Assembly (NCBI GenBank): GCA_031260745.1
Contig: JAISKY010000180.1
Span: 1 to 12,977, forward strand
Source: Oscillospiraceae bacterium
GTDB taxonomy: Bacteria > Bacillota > Clostridia > Oscillospirales > Oscillospiraceae
Reading direction: 5' to 3'
DNA: 12,977 bases
In this document: positions 1-5,288 of the stretch, piece by piece
Layout of the letters: every line of letters starts with the position of its first letter
How positions within the stretch are numbered: position 1 is the first letter of the stretch
Translations under genes and position numbers: made by a program
Notes under the pieces: generated by a model
Told to the model about the DNA's origin: nothing
Databases searched by the model: none
The model's input: only the letters and a program-made list of their open reading frames with translations

Positions 1-11
1 ACCTGTGCCTT

Positions 12-17
12 TGTCAA
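12..17 (-). promoter_or_regulatory. -35 box of a rep promoter that continues off the left edge
   Basis: On the minus strand these bases read TTGACA, a perfect -35 hexamer. A -10 box at 17-base spacing would fall just outside the window. The two complete rep genes here have the same layout (TTGACW, 17 bases, TATAAT, then GAGGTGAT and the start codon, with iterons behind the promoter). Iterons at 99-135 sit at the matching distance behind this box, so I infer a third rep gene immediately to the left. Confidence 0.5.
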
Positions 18-98
18 CACATAAGTCATATTAAAAAATAAAAATGTTGAAAAACACCCGAATCCATTGAGTTTTCAACAACATAATAAACTATACTT

Positions 99-135
99 CC
101 CATAAAAGTCACAGCAGATACCCATAAAAGTCACA
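99..135. repeat. Iteron pair of the leftmost replicon (origin A)
   Basis: Two exact copies of CCCATAAAAGTCACA at 99-113 and 121-135 are phased at 22 bp, two helical turns, as is usual for binding sites of Rep_3-type initiators. The sequence is unrelated to the iterons at 1565-1662 and 3024-3201. The surroundings (18-98 and 136-220) are AT-rich, fitting an unwinding region. The cognate initiator is presumably encoded to the left of the window. More copies are not visible. Confidence 0.65.
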
Positions 136-223
136 CTATCCTTTAATATAAATATACTAAATATTCTAAACAGCCGAAAGCCGTTACCGCTGACAAAAAA
201 CACCAATTTTTTTCACTCTCAAT

Positions 224-399
224 CGCCGGGCTCGGACTTTTTTCGCGCTTATCACTCCCAAAGAGTCAGAGTTCTACTGACTGACAGTGCAAACCTCCCA
301 AGATACTCTAAGCACGCGACGCGAGGGCGAAAAAAGCTCCGACCCGGATTAGGTCGAAACTCAATAGCGGATAGTCTGCTGTTATTGTTGATGAACGTC
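224..399. repeat. Shared structured ~175-bp repeat, copy 1
   Basis: First of three closely similar copies (others at 1827-2000 and 3325-3498). The outer arms form an imperfect inverted repeat: CCGGGCTCGGACTTTTTTCG near the left end pairs with CGAAAAAAGCTCCGACCCGG near 327-347. Inside are further nested pairings: GCTTA with TAAGC, AGAGT with ACTCT, and a GTCAG/CTGAC hairpin. About 50 bp beyond the right arm are also conserved, ending at GAACGTC. It lies between the iterons of the off-window replicon and the 3' end of the rep gene at 438-1499. I do not recognise it; a structured RNA, a recombination site or a single-strand structure are possible. Confidence 0.85.
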
Positions 400-437
400 A
401 GAGTACCAAGGAAGCCACGCCTCGAATATTTGTAAAT

Positions 438-1499
438 TCAGTCATCATAATCGCGAACCATCTTTTTCAAATAATTAAAACGGTGGGATATATCCTTGTG
501 AGTATTCATTTCGTGGTATAGGTTCGCCAAATAGTGGAAGGCTTCAATGTCGGGTTTTAGGCGTCCAAACGTAATTTCATATTCCGTTTTCGTACCAATC
601 ATACCGTTAAGCACTTCAATCTGTTCATAGGTAAACTCATTGTTGCAAGCCTCGATAAGCAATTCAATACGAGTAACATATGGATTTGAACGGTCGAGTC
701 CGTCATCGCTCAAGAGAGAAATCTCGTTGTCTGCGTCAATAACAACTTCGCTCAGCGGTTGCTCGGATATAAATTCAGAAAGCGTTAGTTGGTCTATGTG
801 ATTGGCGTTTTTGCTGATAGTAAACTTGAGGGCAAGAATTTTTCCGCCGGGTCCTTTTTTACCATATGGTTCATAGGTAAATTTAATATCCGTGGTTTCC
901 GCAATGGCTTTTTGACAAACATCAAGAACGCGATTCTTAAAATCTCCGAAACGCGGATGTTCGTTATTACTAAAACCAAGCCGTTCACGCAATCTGTCCA
1001 CGGTAATTATACGTTCTCCGGCTTTCTCGTACTGTTTCAAAAGTTCGTACATAATAATCTGGTTTGATGAGTGAAGCCGCAGAGCGTTCCATAATTCGTA
1101 AGTGAAATACTCCCGCTTAAAGTCAAACATCAACGGCAAAGCCTTGTCGTGCGCGTCAATCTCAACATACCATTCTCCCGTTTTGTCTTGGTCAACGGTA
1201 CATTCTTTGAAAAGTTGAAAAGAATTCCACCCACCGCGTTCGGTTGGTATGCTAACAACTTTACTCAAGAGATTATTAGTGACATTTTTCAGATAATTAA
1301 TTTGAATCCGACTTCCAAACTCCATAATACGAGCGAACTCATCAACGGAAAAACGAACGACCCGAGAACGTCTATCCCTTGCGTTTATTTTGCTTAGGTA
1401 AATAGTAAAGAAACGCAACTCCTGCATTGTCATATTATTCGAGCGTATTTCGTTAAGAACATTACGCTTTTCAACTAAAAAATTCTTTTTAATTGCCAC
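438..1499 (-). CDS. Rep_3-family plasmid replication initiator
   Basis: Initiator protein for iteron-controlled theta replication. It would bind the 22-bp iterons behind its own promoter (1565-1662) and open the origin. The N-terminal part has the family pattern of a short basic segment followed by SNNMTMQELRFFTIYLSKI (first winged helix, about residues 15-140). A second winged helix follows at about 145-235, including RLRERLGFSNN and a stretch ending in KGPGGKILALKFTI. The last ~115 residues are a less conserved tail, making the protein longer than its neighbour at 2103-2963. I chose the GTG at 1499, because GAGG lies 8 bases ahead as in the neighbouring genes; a GTG three codons further upstream (1508) would overlap that ribosome binding site. 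It has its own promoter and lies 39 bp from repeat copy 1. Confidence 0.9.
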   Translation of the reverse strand: MAIKKNFLVEKRNVLNEIRSNNMTMQELRFFTIYLSKINARDRRSRVVRFSVDEFARIMEFGSRIQINYLKNVTNNLLSKVVSIPTERGGWNSFQLFKECTVDQDKTGEWYVEIDAHDKALPLMFDFKREYFTYELWNALRLHSSNQIIMYELLKQYEKAGERIITVDRLRERLGFSNNEHPRFGDFKNRVLDVCQKAIAETTDIKFTYEPYGKKGPGGKILALKFTISKNANHIDQLTLSEFISEQPLSEVVIDADNEISLLSDDGLDRSNPYVTRIELLIEACNNEFTYEQIEVLNGMIGTKTEYEITFGRLKPDIEAFHYLANLYHEMNTHKDISHRFNYLKKMVRDYDD

Positions 1500-1517
1500 A
1501 ATTATCACCTCGCAGGG

Positions 1518-1546
1518 ATTATATCATAGTTTTCCACACAAGTCAA
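1518..1546 (-). promoter_or_regulatory. Sigma-A promoter of the first rep gene
   Basis: Read on the minus strand: -35 TTGACT (1541-1546), 17-base spacer, -10 TATAAT (1518-1523), then the GAGG ribosome binding site and GTG start. The iterons begin about 19 bp upstream of the -35 box, so initiator bound there could also repress its own gene. TTTTCCACA in the spacer resembles a DnaA box (TTATCCACA) with one mismatch. Confidence 0.8.
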
Positions 1547-1564
1547 CACTAATATTAAAATTAT

Positions 1565-1662
1565 CGCGTTAACTGTGAGAATCAAACGCGTTAACTGTGA
1601 GAATCCGTCTAGTCAACTGTGAGAATCAAACGTGTTAACTGTGAGAATCAGACGCGTTAACT
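1565..1662. repeat. 22-bp iterons of origin B (4 full copies plus a partial fifth)
   Basis: Four head-to-tail copies at 1565-1586, 1587-1608, 1609-1630 and 1631-1652 share AACTGTGAGAATC, mostly preceded by CGCGTT. A partial fifth copy, CGCGTTAACT, follows at 1653-1662. The period is exactly 22 bp. The array directly precedes the promoter of the rep gene at 438-1499, so it is very likely the binding array and origin of that initiator. The regular short repeats are not a CRISPR array: there are no unique spacers. Confidence 0.92.
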
Positions 1663-1826
1663 AGTACCCGCGAAACCCCGAATTTATTGACTTTAACATA
1701 CCCTGAAAACAAGATATAAAAACAAGTTCTTCTAAAACAAGCTAACTAACAAGGAAAAAACGCAGCCACACCAACCACTTGAACCCCTCGCGATCTTACA
1801 AAAAACTTCAAAAACAACCTACTACT
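1663..1826. other. AT-rich stretch of origin B, no gene
   Basis: About 165 bp of mostly A-rich sequence between the iterons and repeat copy 2. I see no convincing coding frame and no hairpin. Position and composition fit the DNA unwinding part of the origin, but this is inferred from layout only. Confidence 0.45.
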
Positions 1827-2000
1827 GCCGGGCTCGGACTTTTTTCGCGTTTATCACTCCCAAAGGGTCAGAATTCTACTGACTGACAGTGCAAACCTCC
1901 CAAGCCGGTCTAAGCACGCGACGCGAGAGCGAAAAAAGCTCCGCCCCGGATAGGTCGAAACTCAATAGCAGATAGTTTGCTTTTATTGTTGGTGAACGTC
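1827..2000. repeat. Shared structured ~175-bp repeat, copy 2
   Basis: Second copy of the element at 224-399. It keeps the outer arms and the GTCAG/CTGAC hairpin. The GCTTA arm has become GTTTA opposite TAAGC, which still pairs by a G-U wobble if the element is transcribed. The right outer arm has one change (CCGCCCC), and the AGAGT/ACTCT inner pairing is lost. Similarity to copy 3 continues through GATGACAA to about 2008. A strong plus-strand terminator follows 17 bp after the repeat. Confidence 0.85.
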
Positions 2001-2016
2001 GATGACAAGGATGGTC

Positions 2017-2059
2017 AGCGAGCGGAGCGCGGCAGCCGGTTGCGCTCCGCTCGCTTTTT
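2017..2059 (+). terminator. Rho-independent terminator, plus strand
   Basis: A perfect 14-bp GC-rich stem (AGCGAGCGGAGCGC with GCGCTCCGCTCGCT, arms 2017-2030 and 2042-2055) has an 11-base loop, and TTTTT follows on the plus strand. On the minus strand, where the rep gene at 2103-2963 ends, no T tract follows the stem. So the signal acts best on a plus-strand transcript, although no plus-strand protein gene precedes it. The only plus-strand candidate upstream is repeat copy 2. Confidence 0.75.
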
Positions 2060-2102
2060 GATTTATTTATTACGTTTTTTCTCTTTTTGGGGCTAGGAAT
2101 AC

Positions 2103-2963
2103 TTACAGGTTCGACATTGAAATCTGTCCGGGAAGCTGACCGGGATTAAAGCGATGTTCCTGATTAACGAGCATCTGAGCTTGTTCCTCTGCGCTATCTT
2201 TACGACGGAAAGCAAAAATAATCCGGGTAACTTTTTTACCGCGTTTCATCGGCTTATATTCCACGTTCAAGTCCGAATAAGTGTTTATCTCGCTAACCGC
2301 TTTGTCAATGACTTTTCGTTTGAAGTTATTGTACATATCGTAGCTTTTTACATCATCGGCTCCAAGCATAAATTTTAATTCTTCAAGACTAAAATCAATA
2401 GGTCTTTCGAGGTATTCATAGCTTTTGAGAAGCTCGTATAATGCGGCAGCGTAGGTACTGTTCATTGCTAAAACATTGCGAAGTTGGTACTGGGTAAACT
2501 TATCGCGGAGCTGAAAGAGATACGGCAGCATTTTTTTGTGAAACTCTATCCAAACCGCACTGGATACTTCGCTGACCTCAATATCATTAACCCAACGAAC
2601 TAAAGTTTGTCCGGTATAATGCTTGCCGTCACGGTCCCACTCGGCATCAATCCAAATACTCTTGTCGGACAAATGCTTTAGAGCATCGCGAAGGTAATCG
2701 TATGTATTACCTGCGTCAAGTTCAATACCGCAGACATTACAAAACTCTTTGAACGAGAAGTAATATTGTTCCAAACCAGTATCCCCGGGTTTAATCTTGC
2801 TGATAAGGAAAACAACAATTCGCTGTTCCATCATAGTAAGATTAAATTTAGCGCGTTGAATTAGAGCATTAGATTTCACAACAAGTTGATTGCGGGAACT
2901 GTCAGAAGTCATCTCGCGAATTTCCTCAAGACGATACGGTAAATCCCATTTTGTTGAACGCAT
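2103..2963 (-). CDS. Rep_3-family plasmid replication initiator (second replicon)
   Basis: A 286-residue theta-replication initiator, the usual length for the family. The N-terminal region has the conserved RNQLVVKSNALIQRAKFNL at about residues 24-42, followed by a MEQRIVVFLISKI helix (first winged helix to about 140). The second winged helix spans about 150-255, ending in KPMKRGKKVTRIIFAFRRK, a basic DNA-binding stretch. It is clearly diverged from the initiator at 438-1499, and its iterons (3024-3201) have another sequence, so the two replicons probably do not cross-control. The ATG at 2963 has GAGGTGAT ahead of it and lies behind a consensus promoter. The gene is monocistronic as far as can be seen. 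Confidence 0.93.
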   Translation of the reverse strand: MRSTKWDLPYRLEEIREMTSDSSRNQLVVKSNALIQRAKFNLTMMEQRIVVFLISKIKPGDTGLEQYYFSFKEFCNVCGIELDAGNTYDYLRDALKHLSDKSIWIDAEWDRDGKHYTGQTLVRWVNDIEVSEVSSAVWIEFHKKMLPYLFQLRDKFTQYQLRNVLAMNSTYAAALYELLKSYEYLERPIDFSLEELKFMLGADDVKSYDMYNNFKRKVIDKAVSEINTYSDLNVEYKPMKRGKKVTRIIFAFRRKDSAEEQAQMLVNQEHRFNPGQLPGQISMSNL

Positions 2964-2983
2964 AAAAAATCACCTCAAAGAGA

Positions 2984-3012
2984 ATTATAGCATACAATTA
3001 CTACCTTGTCAA
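2984..3012 (-). promoter_or_regulatory. Perfect-consensus promoter of the second rep gene
   Basis: On the minus strand: TTGACA (3007-3012), a 17-base spacer and TATAAT (2984-2989), both hexamers matching the sigma-A consensus exactly. The nearest iteron starts only about 12 bp upstream of the -35 box, so autorepression by Rep is likely. Confidence 0.88.
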
Positions 3013-3023
3013 TAGCAAGTCTT

Positions 3024-3201
3024 ACATCGAACAAAAAGTAGTATTTAGAATTCAAGAAAGGCCGTGAAAGCCTATTTTTATTAAGAAAGTTATCCACAAA
3101 GTTTTGTCTAAAAAAATATATAGTATGGGGGCATACCGAACAAAAGGTAGTATTAAACCGAAGGAAAAGTTGCTTTATACCGAACAAAAAGTAGTATTAA
3201 A
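3024..3201. repeat. Iterons of origin C with a perfect DnaA box
   Basis: Three direct copies share the core CGAACAAAARGTAGTATT, at about 3024-3047, 3133-3157 and 3177-3201. They are spaced unevenly (about 110 and 44 bp), unlike the tight arrays of the other two origins. Between the first and second copies is TTATCCACA (3090-3098), an exact DnaA box. The AT-rich stretch 3205-3300 next to it would be the unwinding region. Together these form the probable origin used by the initiator at 2103-2963. Confidence 0.85.
3090..3098 (+). promoter_or_regulatory. DnaA box
   Basis: TTATCCACA, an exact match to the DnaA box consensus, lies within the iteron region of origin C. It suggests that host DnaA helps open this origin. 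The other two origins have only near matches. Confidence 0.65.
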
Positions 3202-3324
3202 GGGGGGTATACCTTATATCCAAAATAATAATAAATACTCCAGAAATACGCGCGAATTGAAAATTTCTAAATTTTTTAATTTTTTTCCGCAAAAATGTGG
3301 AAAACTTGAATTTGAAATCACTAT

Positions 3325-3498
3325 CGCTGGGCTCGGACTTTTTTCGCGCTTATCACTCCCAAAGAGCAAGAGTTCTACTGACTGACAGTGCAAACCTCCC
3401 AAGATACTCTAAGCACGCGACGCGAGGGCGAAAAAAGCTCCGACCCGGATAGGTCGAAACTCAATATCGGAAGTCTGCTGTTATTGTTGGTGAACGTC
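3325..3498. repeat. Shared structured ~175-bp repeat, copy 3
   Basis: Third copy of the element at 224-399 and 1827-2000, upstream of origin C. The outer inverted arms and the GCTTA/TAAGC pairing are kept; the GTCAG arm is changed to GCAAG. Similarity to copy 2 continues through GATGACAA to 3506. It marks the end of the replicon array. To its right begins the decayed coding stretch and maintenance region. Confidence 0.85.
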
Positions 3499-3506
3499 GA
3501 TGACAA

Positions 3507-3752
3507 CAAGCCTAAATTTTTCGATTTGTCCAGTAAAGTTTCTGAAGTTTTACGAAAAAGCTCTAGATTGCGCTCCAGAGCCTCTACGTTGCCCCGTAGG
3601 GGCTTTTTCGCTTCATTTACGGCTTGTTCCACCTGTGAATCAAAATCGCGCTTAAAACGCGAACAGGAGCCTTGTAGAGCGTTATAGTCATCGAGAGGGT
3701 TGTTCTTCGCGATTAGTGGCTTCAAAATATTTGGTTTCGAGTTCGGAATACT
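3507..3752 (-). pseudogene. Decayed coding fragment, coiled-coil-like, running into repeat copy 3
   Basis: A minus-strand frame open from 3752 encodes a charged, helix-prone sequence. Examples are FKRDFDSQVEQAVNEAKK and NVEALERNLELFRKT, which look like real protein, possibly a coiled coil. There is no good start codon (only TTG at 3725, without a ribosome binding site). The frame continues without break into repeat copy 3, where it stops at 3375, so the native C-terminus is replaced by repeat sequence. A second minus-strand frame, open from 3933 to 3688 and containing LLRKLYSLKYSELETKYFEA, stops at the overlap, as expected if one gene has suffered a frameshift. I do not recognise the family; a mobilization protein tail would suit the context but is a guess. 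Confidence 0.4.
3591..3608 (+). terminator. Possible weak plus-strand terminator
   Basis: GCCCC, loop GTA, GGGGC, then TTTTT. The stem is only 5 bp and lies inside the decayed minus-strand frame (it would encode KPLRGN), so it may be chance. It is noted because, like the strong terminator at 2017-2059, it faces a plus-strand transcript coming from a copy of the shared repeat. Confidence 0.35.
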
Positions 3753-3797
3753 TCAGTGAATACAGTTTGCGCAGCAGACGAGCGGAGCGAGGCTTAA

Positions 3798-4002
3798 CGG
3801 ACGGCGCAAAATGCGCCGTCCGAGAGAGTTTGGGACGTGTCCCAACAAGCGCGGAGCGGGAAAGATGGACATATTTCCATTGCTTGCCACGTCTGAAATT
3901 GTCGTTATTATCACTGGCGCATTTTGTGCCTTTTCAATTGTAGCAAGCAATGTCTGTGGATAGCCACAGACCTGCTCGCCGCTTGTTGGGGAGACCCCAA
4001 AC
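3798..4002. other. Dense cluster of perfect palindromes; candidate transfer origin or single-strand structure
   Basis: Within 205 bp there are five symmetric elements. They are an 11-bp stem with AAA loop (3798-3822); TTGGGAC/GTCCCAA (3830-3845); CATTGCTTGC paired with GCAAGCAATG (3878-3887, 3943-3952); GTCTGTGG/CCACAGAC with a 4-base loop (3952-3971); and TTGGGG/CCCCAA with AGA loop (3986-4000). The second and last are also inverted copies of each other: GTTTGGG...CCCAACAAGCG occurs on the plus strand at 3828-3851 and on the minus strand at 4002-3980. No T tracts follow, so these are not ordinary terminators. Such clusters are typical of oriT or lagging-strand start sites; no intact relaxase gene is visible. 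Confidence 0.5.
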
Positions 4003-4091
4003 CCCTATCGCCCCACGAAATTGAGGGGGCGTTAAGCCGGCCTTGCCGTCTGCTGTGAGTTTTTGTAAAGCCATACTCCAGAATATTAGTT

Positions 4092-4271
4092 TTATATTTT
4101 TTTACCTGCGTTTATCTCTGCGCGAGCCGCCTTTATTTCAGCCTCGATTTCGTCATCGGCAAGAAAGCCGCGAGCTTCAGCTTCGGTTCTCATTTCCGAA
4201 AACAGTTTTCGGAAATTATCGGAGTTGTTGTTTTCCTCAAGGGCGTTCGGCGAGAACTTGATTGACATCAT
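4092..4271 (-). CDS. Small 59-residue ORF overlapping the dinJ-like antitoxin; no known toxin match
   Basis: It starts at ATGATG inside the last codons of the antitoxin at 4237-4503, in the +1 frame, with GAGGGG about 10 bases ahead. This is the position and coupling expected of a toxin gene in a relBE/dinJ-yafQ operon. The first residues, MMSIKFSPNALEE, resemble a RelE-type start. The rest, FRKLFSEMRTEAEARGF and DDEIEAEIKAARAEI, is acidic-helical and resembles the C-terminal tail of RelB-type antitoxins rather than a toxin. At 59 residues it is too short for RelE or YafQ (about 90). It may be a toxin start fused to an antitoxin tail after deletion, or an unrelated small protein. Confidence 0.45.
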   Translation of the reverse strand: MMSIKFSPNALEENNNSDNFRKLFSEMRTEAEARGFLADDEIEAEIKAARAEINAGKKI

Positions 4272-4503
4272 CGAAAGTTTTCCCCTCTCCGCGTTCGAGT
4301 TGAGCTATTGAATCCTGCACGAACTTTTGATTGACTTCGGAGTAAAACGGGTCGAGCTTCAACTCGAAGGGAATCCCGCCGACCCTTACGACCTGCTTAT
4401 AAAATGCGGTGGTAGCGGTTGTCATTGACAATCCAAGCTCCGAGAAAATGCTTTCGGCTTTTTGCTTCAGCGTTTCATCAATGCGAATATTTACGTTTGC
4501 CAT
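4237..4503 (-). CDS. dinJ: DinJ/RelB-family type II antitoxin
   Basis: An 88-residue antitoxin that would neutralise a RelE/YafQ-type mRNA interferase and bind its own operator through an N-terminal ribbon-helix-helix. MANVNIRIDETLKQKAESIF forms the strand and first helix, and SELGLSMTTATTAFYKQVV completes the fold with the characteristic GL-(S/N)-MTTA turn. GGIPFEL is the family hallmark at about residues 43-49, and the tail would wrap the toxin. I chose the ATG at 4503 because GAGGTGATTTT precedes it; an earlier in-frame start would lie in front of that site. It has a consensus promoter. The next gene on the operon is not a recognisable toxin, so the antitoxin appears orphaned and could act on toxins encoded elsewhere. 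Confidence 0.85.
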   Translation of the reverse strand: MANVNIRIDETLKQKAESIFSELGLSMTTATTAFYKQVVRVGGIPFELKLDPFYSEVNQKFVQDSIAQLERGEGKTFDDVNQVLAERP

Positions 4504-4523
4504 ATTAAAATCACCTCGGAGAG

Positions 4524-4552
4524 ATTGTAACACATAGTGTTGTAAATGTCAA
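4524..4552 (-). promoter_or_regulatory. Promoter and operator of the antitoxin gene
   Basis: Minus strand: TTGACA (4547-4552), a 17-base spacer and TACAAT (4524-4529). A short palindrome, AACAC-ATA-GTGTT (4529-4541), lies across the spacer up to the -10 box and is the likely binding site for antitoxin autorepression. Confidence 0.75.
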
Positions 4553-4580
4553 CACAAATTATAAATTTAGTCAACCCCAC

Positions 4581-4667
4581 CTATGGGTTTACCAAATCAT
4601 TCGACTGAACAATAAGTTGGTTACGCGCAGTATCAAGATACGATTTGCTTAAATCAGATGCTACCAT
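4581..4667 (-). pseudogene. N-terminal stub of a fourth Rep_3 initiator
   Basis: A 28-codon frame reads MVASDLSKSYLDTARNQLIV followed by QSNDLVNP and a TAG stop. TARNQLIVQSNDLV matches SRNQLVVKSNALI at residues 23-35 of the complete initiator at 2103-2963, the conserved N-terminal signature of the family, with a similar distance to the start. Everything beyond this point of the family is missing: the next feature is the antitoxin promoter. Its ATG (4667-4665) overlaps the TAG of the mazF gene at 4661-4990, so the rep gene was once translationally coupled to that toxin gene. The identification rests on about 13 residues plus context. Confidence 0.6.
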
Positions 4668-4990
4668 ACTTCAATCATACCGGCGACAATATCAATGACT
4701 TCACAAAGAAGGTCTTCGGGGAGTTGTTCGATTTTGGAATAACTGCGGGTTTCGAGGTCGATTGCCCTCATCTGAGCGCAAAGCACGTCGCCGCGAGTTT
4801 GAGTCCGGTCGTCAAGGCTTACGCGAAGCGGTGAATCTTTAACCGCAGATGTTATCGGGCAGACGAAAGCCAGATTTGTTTGGCTCATAGTAAAATCGTT
4901 TGAAACGATTACCGCAGGGCGGTATCCGGTTTGCTCGTGACCGATAACCGGGCTAAAGTTCAGTCTAATAATATCTCCCTGCTTAATCAT
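4661..4990 (-). CDS. mazF: MazF/PemK-family endoribonuclease toxin (pair 1)
   Basis: A 109-residue type II toxin of the usual length, an mRNA interferase cleaving single-stranded RNA at short motifs. Family marks are GDIIRLNF at residues 5-12 (first strand), GHEQTGYRPAVIVSND at about 17-32 (loop with the conserved Arg-Pro and the V-S strand), VCPITS at about 43-48, and a C-terminal VIDIVAGMIEVW helix. It overlaps the antitoxin gene upstream by 8 bases (ATG at 4990, antitoxin stop at 4983), so translation is coupled. The stop codon overlaps the start of a rep stub, tying this pair to a lost replicon. It probably serves plasmid maintenance. Confidence 0.93.
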   Translation of the reverse strand: MIKQGDIIRLNFSPVIGHEQTGYRPAVIVSNDFTMSQTNLAFVCPITSAVKDSPLRVSLDDRTQTRGDVLCAQMRAIDLETRSYSKIEQLPEDLLCEVIDIVAGMIEVW

Positions 4991-5255
4991 CTAAAACCTC
5001 GCCTCCGACGTCAAGACCCCAGCCGAGTTCTTCTTCGCGGCTGTCGCCGTTAAAATTTGCGAAACGCTCCTGTATGGTTTTATGCCGGAACCGGGCTTTC
5101 GGCGGAGCGATAGCGGAAATAAGGATAACGCCATTGGATTTGACACTGATTTGCACGTCATCGCTTTGGGAAAGATGAGCGGCTTGGAGCAAGTCCTTCG
5201 GAATACGGATTCCGCTTGAGCCTCCCCACGGAACAATTCGGGTTTGAGCAGTCAT
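4983..5255 (-). CDS. mazE: MazE-like AbrB-fold antitoxin (pair 1)
   Basis: A 90-residue antitoxin for the overlapping mazF. The N-terminal swapped-hairpin (AbrB/SpoVT) DNA-binding domain is visible as MTAQTRIVPWGGSSGIRIPK (strand, then the conserved G-x-R-I-P-K turn), then DDVQISVKSNGVILISA to about residue 50. The rest (about 55-90) is an acidic, probably flexible toxin-binding tail containing QERFANFNG, which has a counterpart (KERLAGFQG) in the second MazE at 6395-6640. The ATG at 5255 has CGAGGTAA ahead. Expression is likely autoregulated through the palindrome at 5289-5305. Confidence 0.9.
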   Translation of the reverse strand: MTAQTRIVPWGGSSGIRIPKDLLQAAHLSQSDDVQISVKSNGVILISAIAPPKARFRHKTIQERFANFNGDSREEELGWGLDVGGEVLDD

Positions 5256-5288
5256 AAAATTACCTCGAATATATAATAGTTATACTCG

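Noticed and set aside
1149..1397. Plus-strand ORFs inside the rep genes (also 789-1067 and 2154-2378)
   Set aside because: They are antisense to well-conserved Rep_3 coding sequence and have no initiation signals.
99..3201. CRISPR array
   Set aside because: The short regular repeats are iterons: tandem 22-bp units or units in non-coding DNA next to rep promoters, with no unique spacers and no cas genes.
3104..3385. Plus-strand ORF across origin C
   Set aside because: It is made of iterons, AT-rich DNA and repeat copy 3; its composition is that of non-coding DNA.
224..3498. The repeat between rep genes as integron attC sites with rep as cassettes
   Set aside because: Cassette-like spacing invites this, but no GTTRRRY core or matching inverse core is found at the ends (the nearest, GTTGATG or GTTGGTG, does not fit), and no integrase gene is present.
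3688..4074. One minus-strand gene from 4074 to 3688 with TGA at 3934-3936 read as an amino acid
   Set aside because: The frame is open apart from that TGA, but other genes here (for example the antitoxin at 4237) end in TGA, and the upstream part overlaps the palindromes, has no proper ribosome binding site and looks non-coding.
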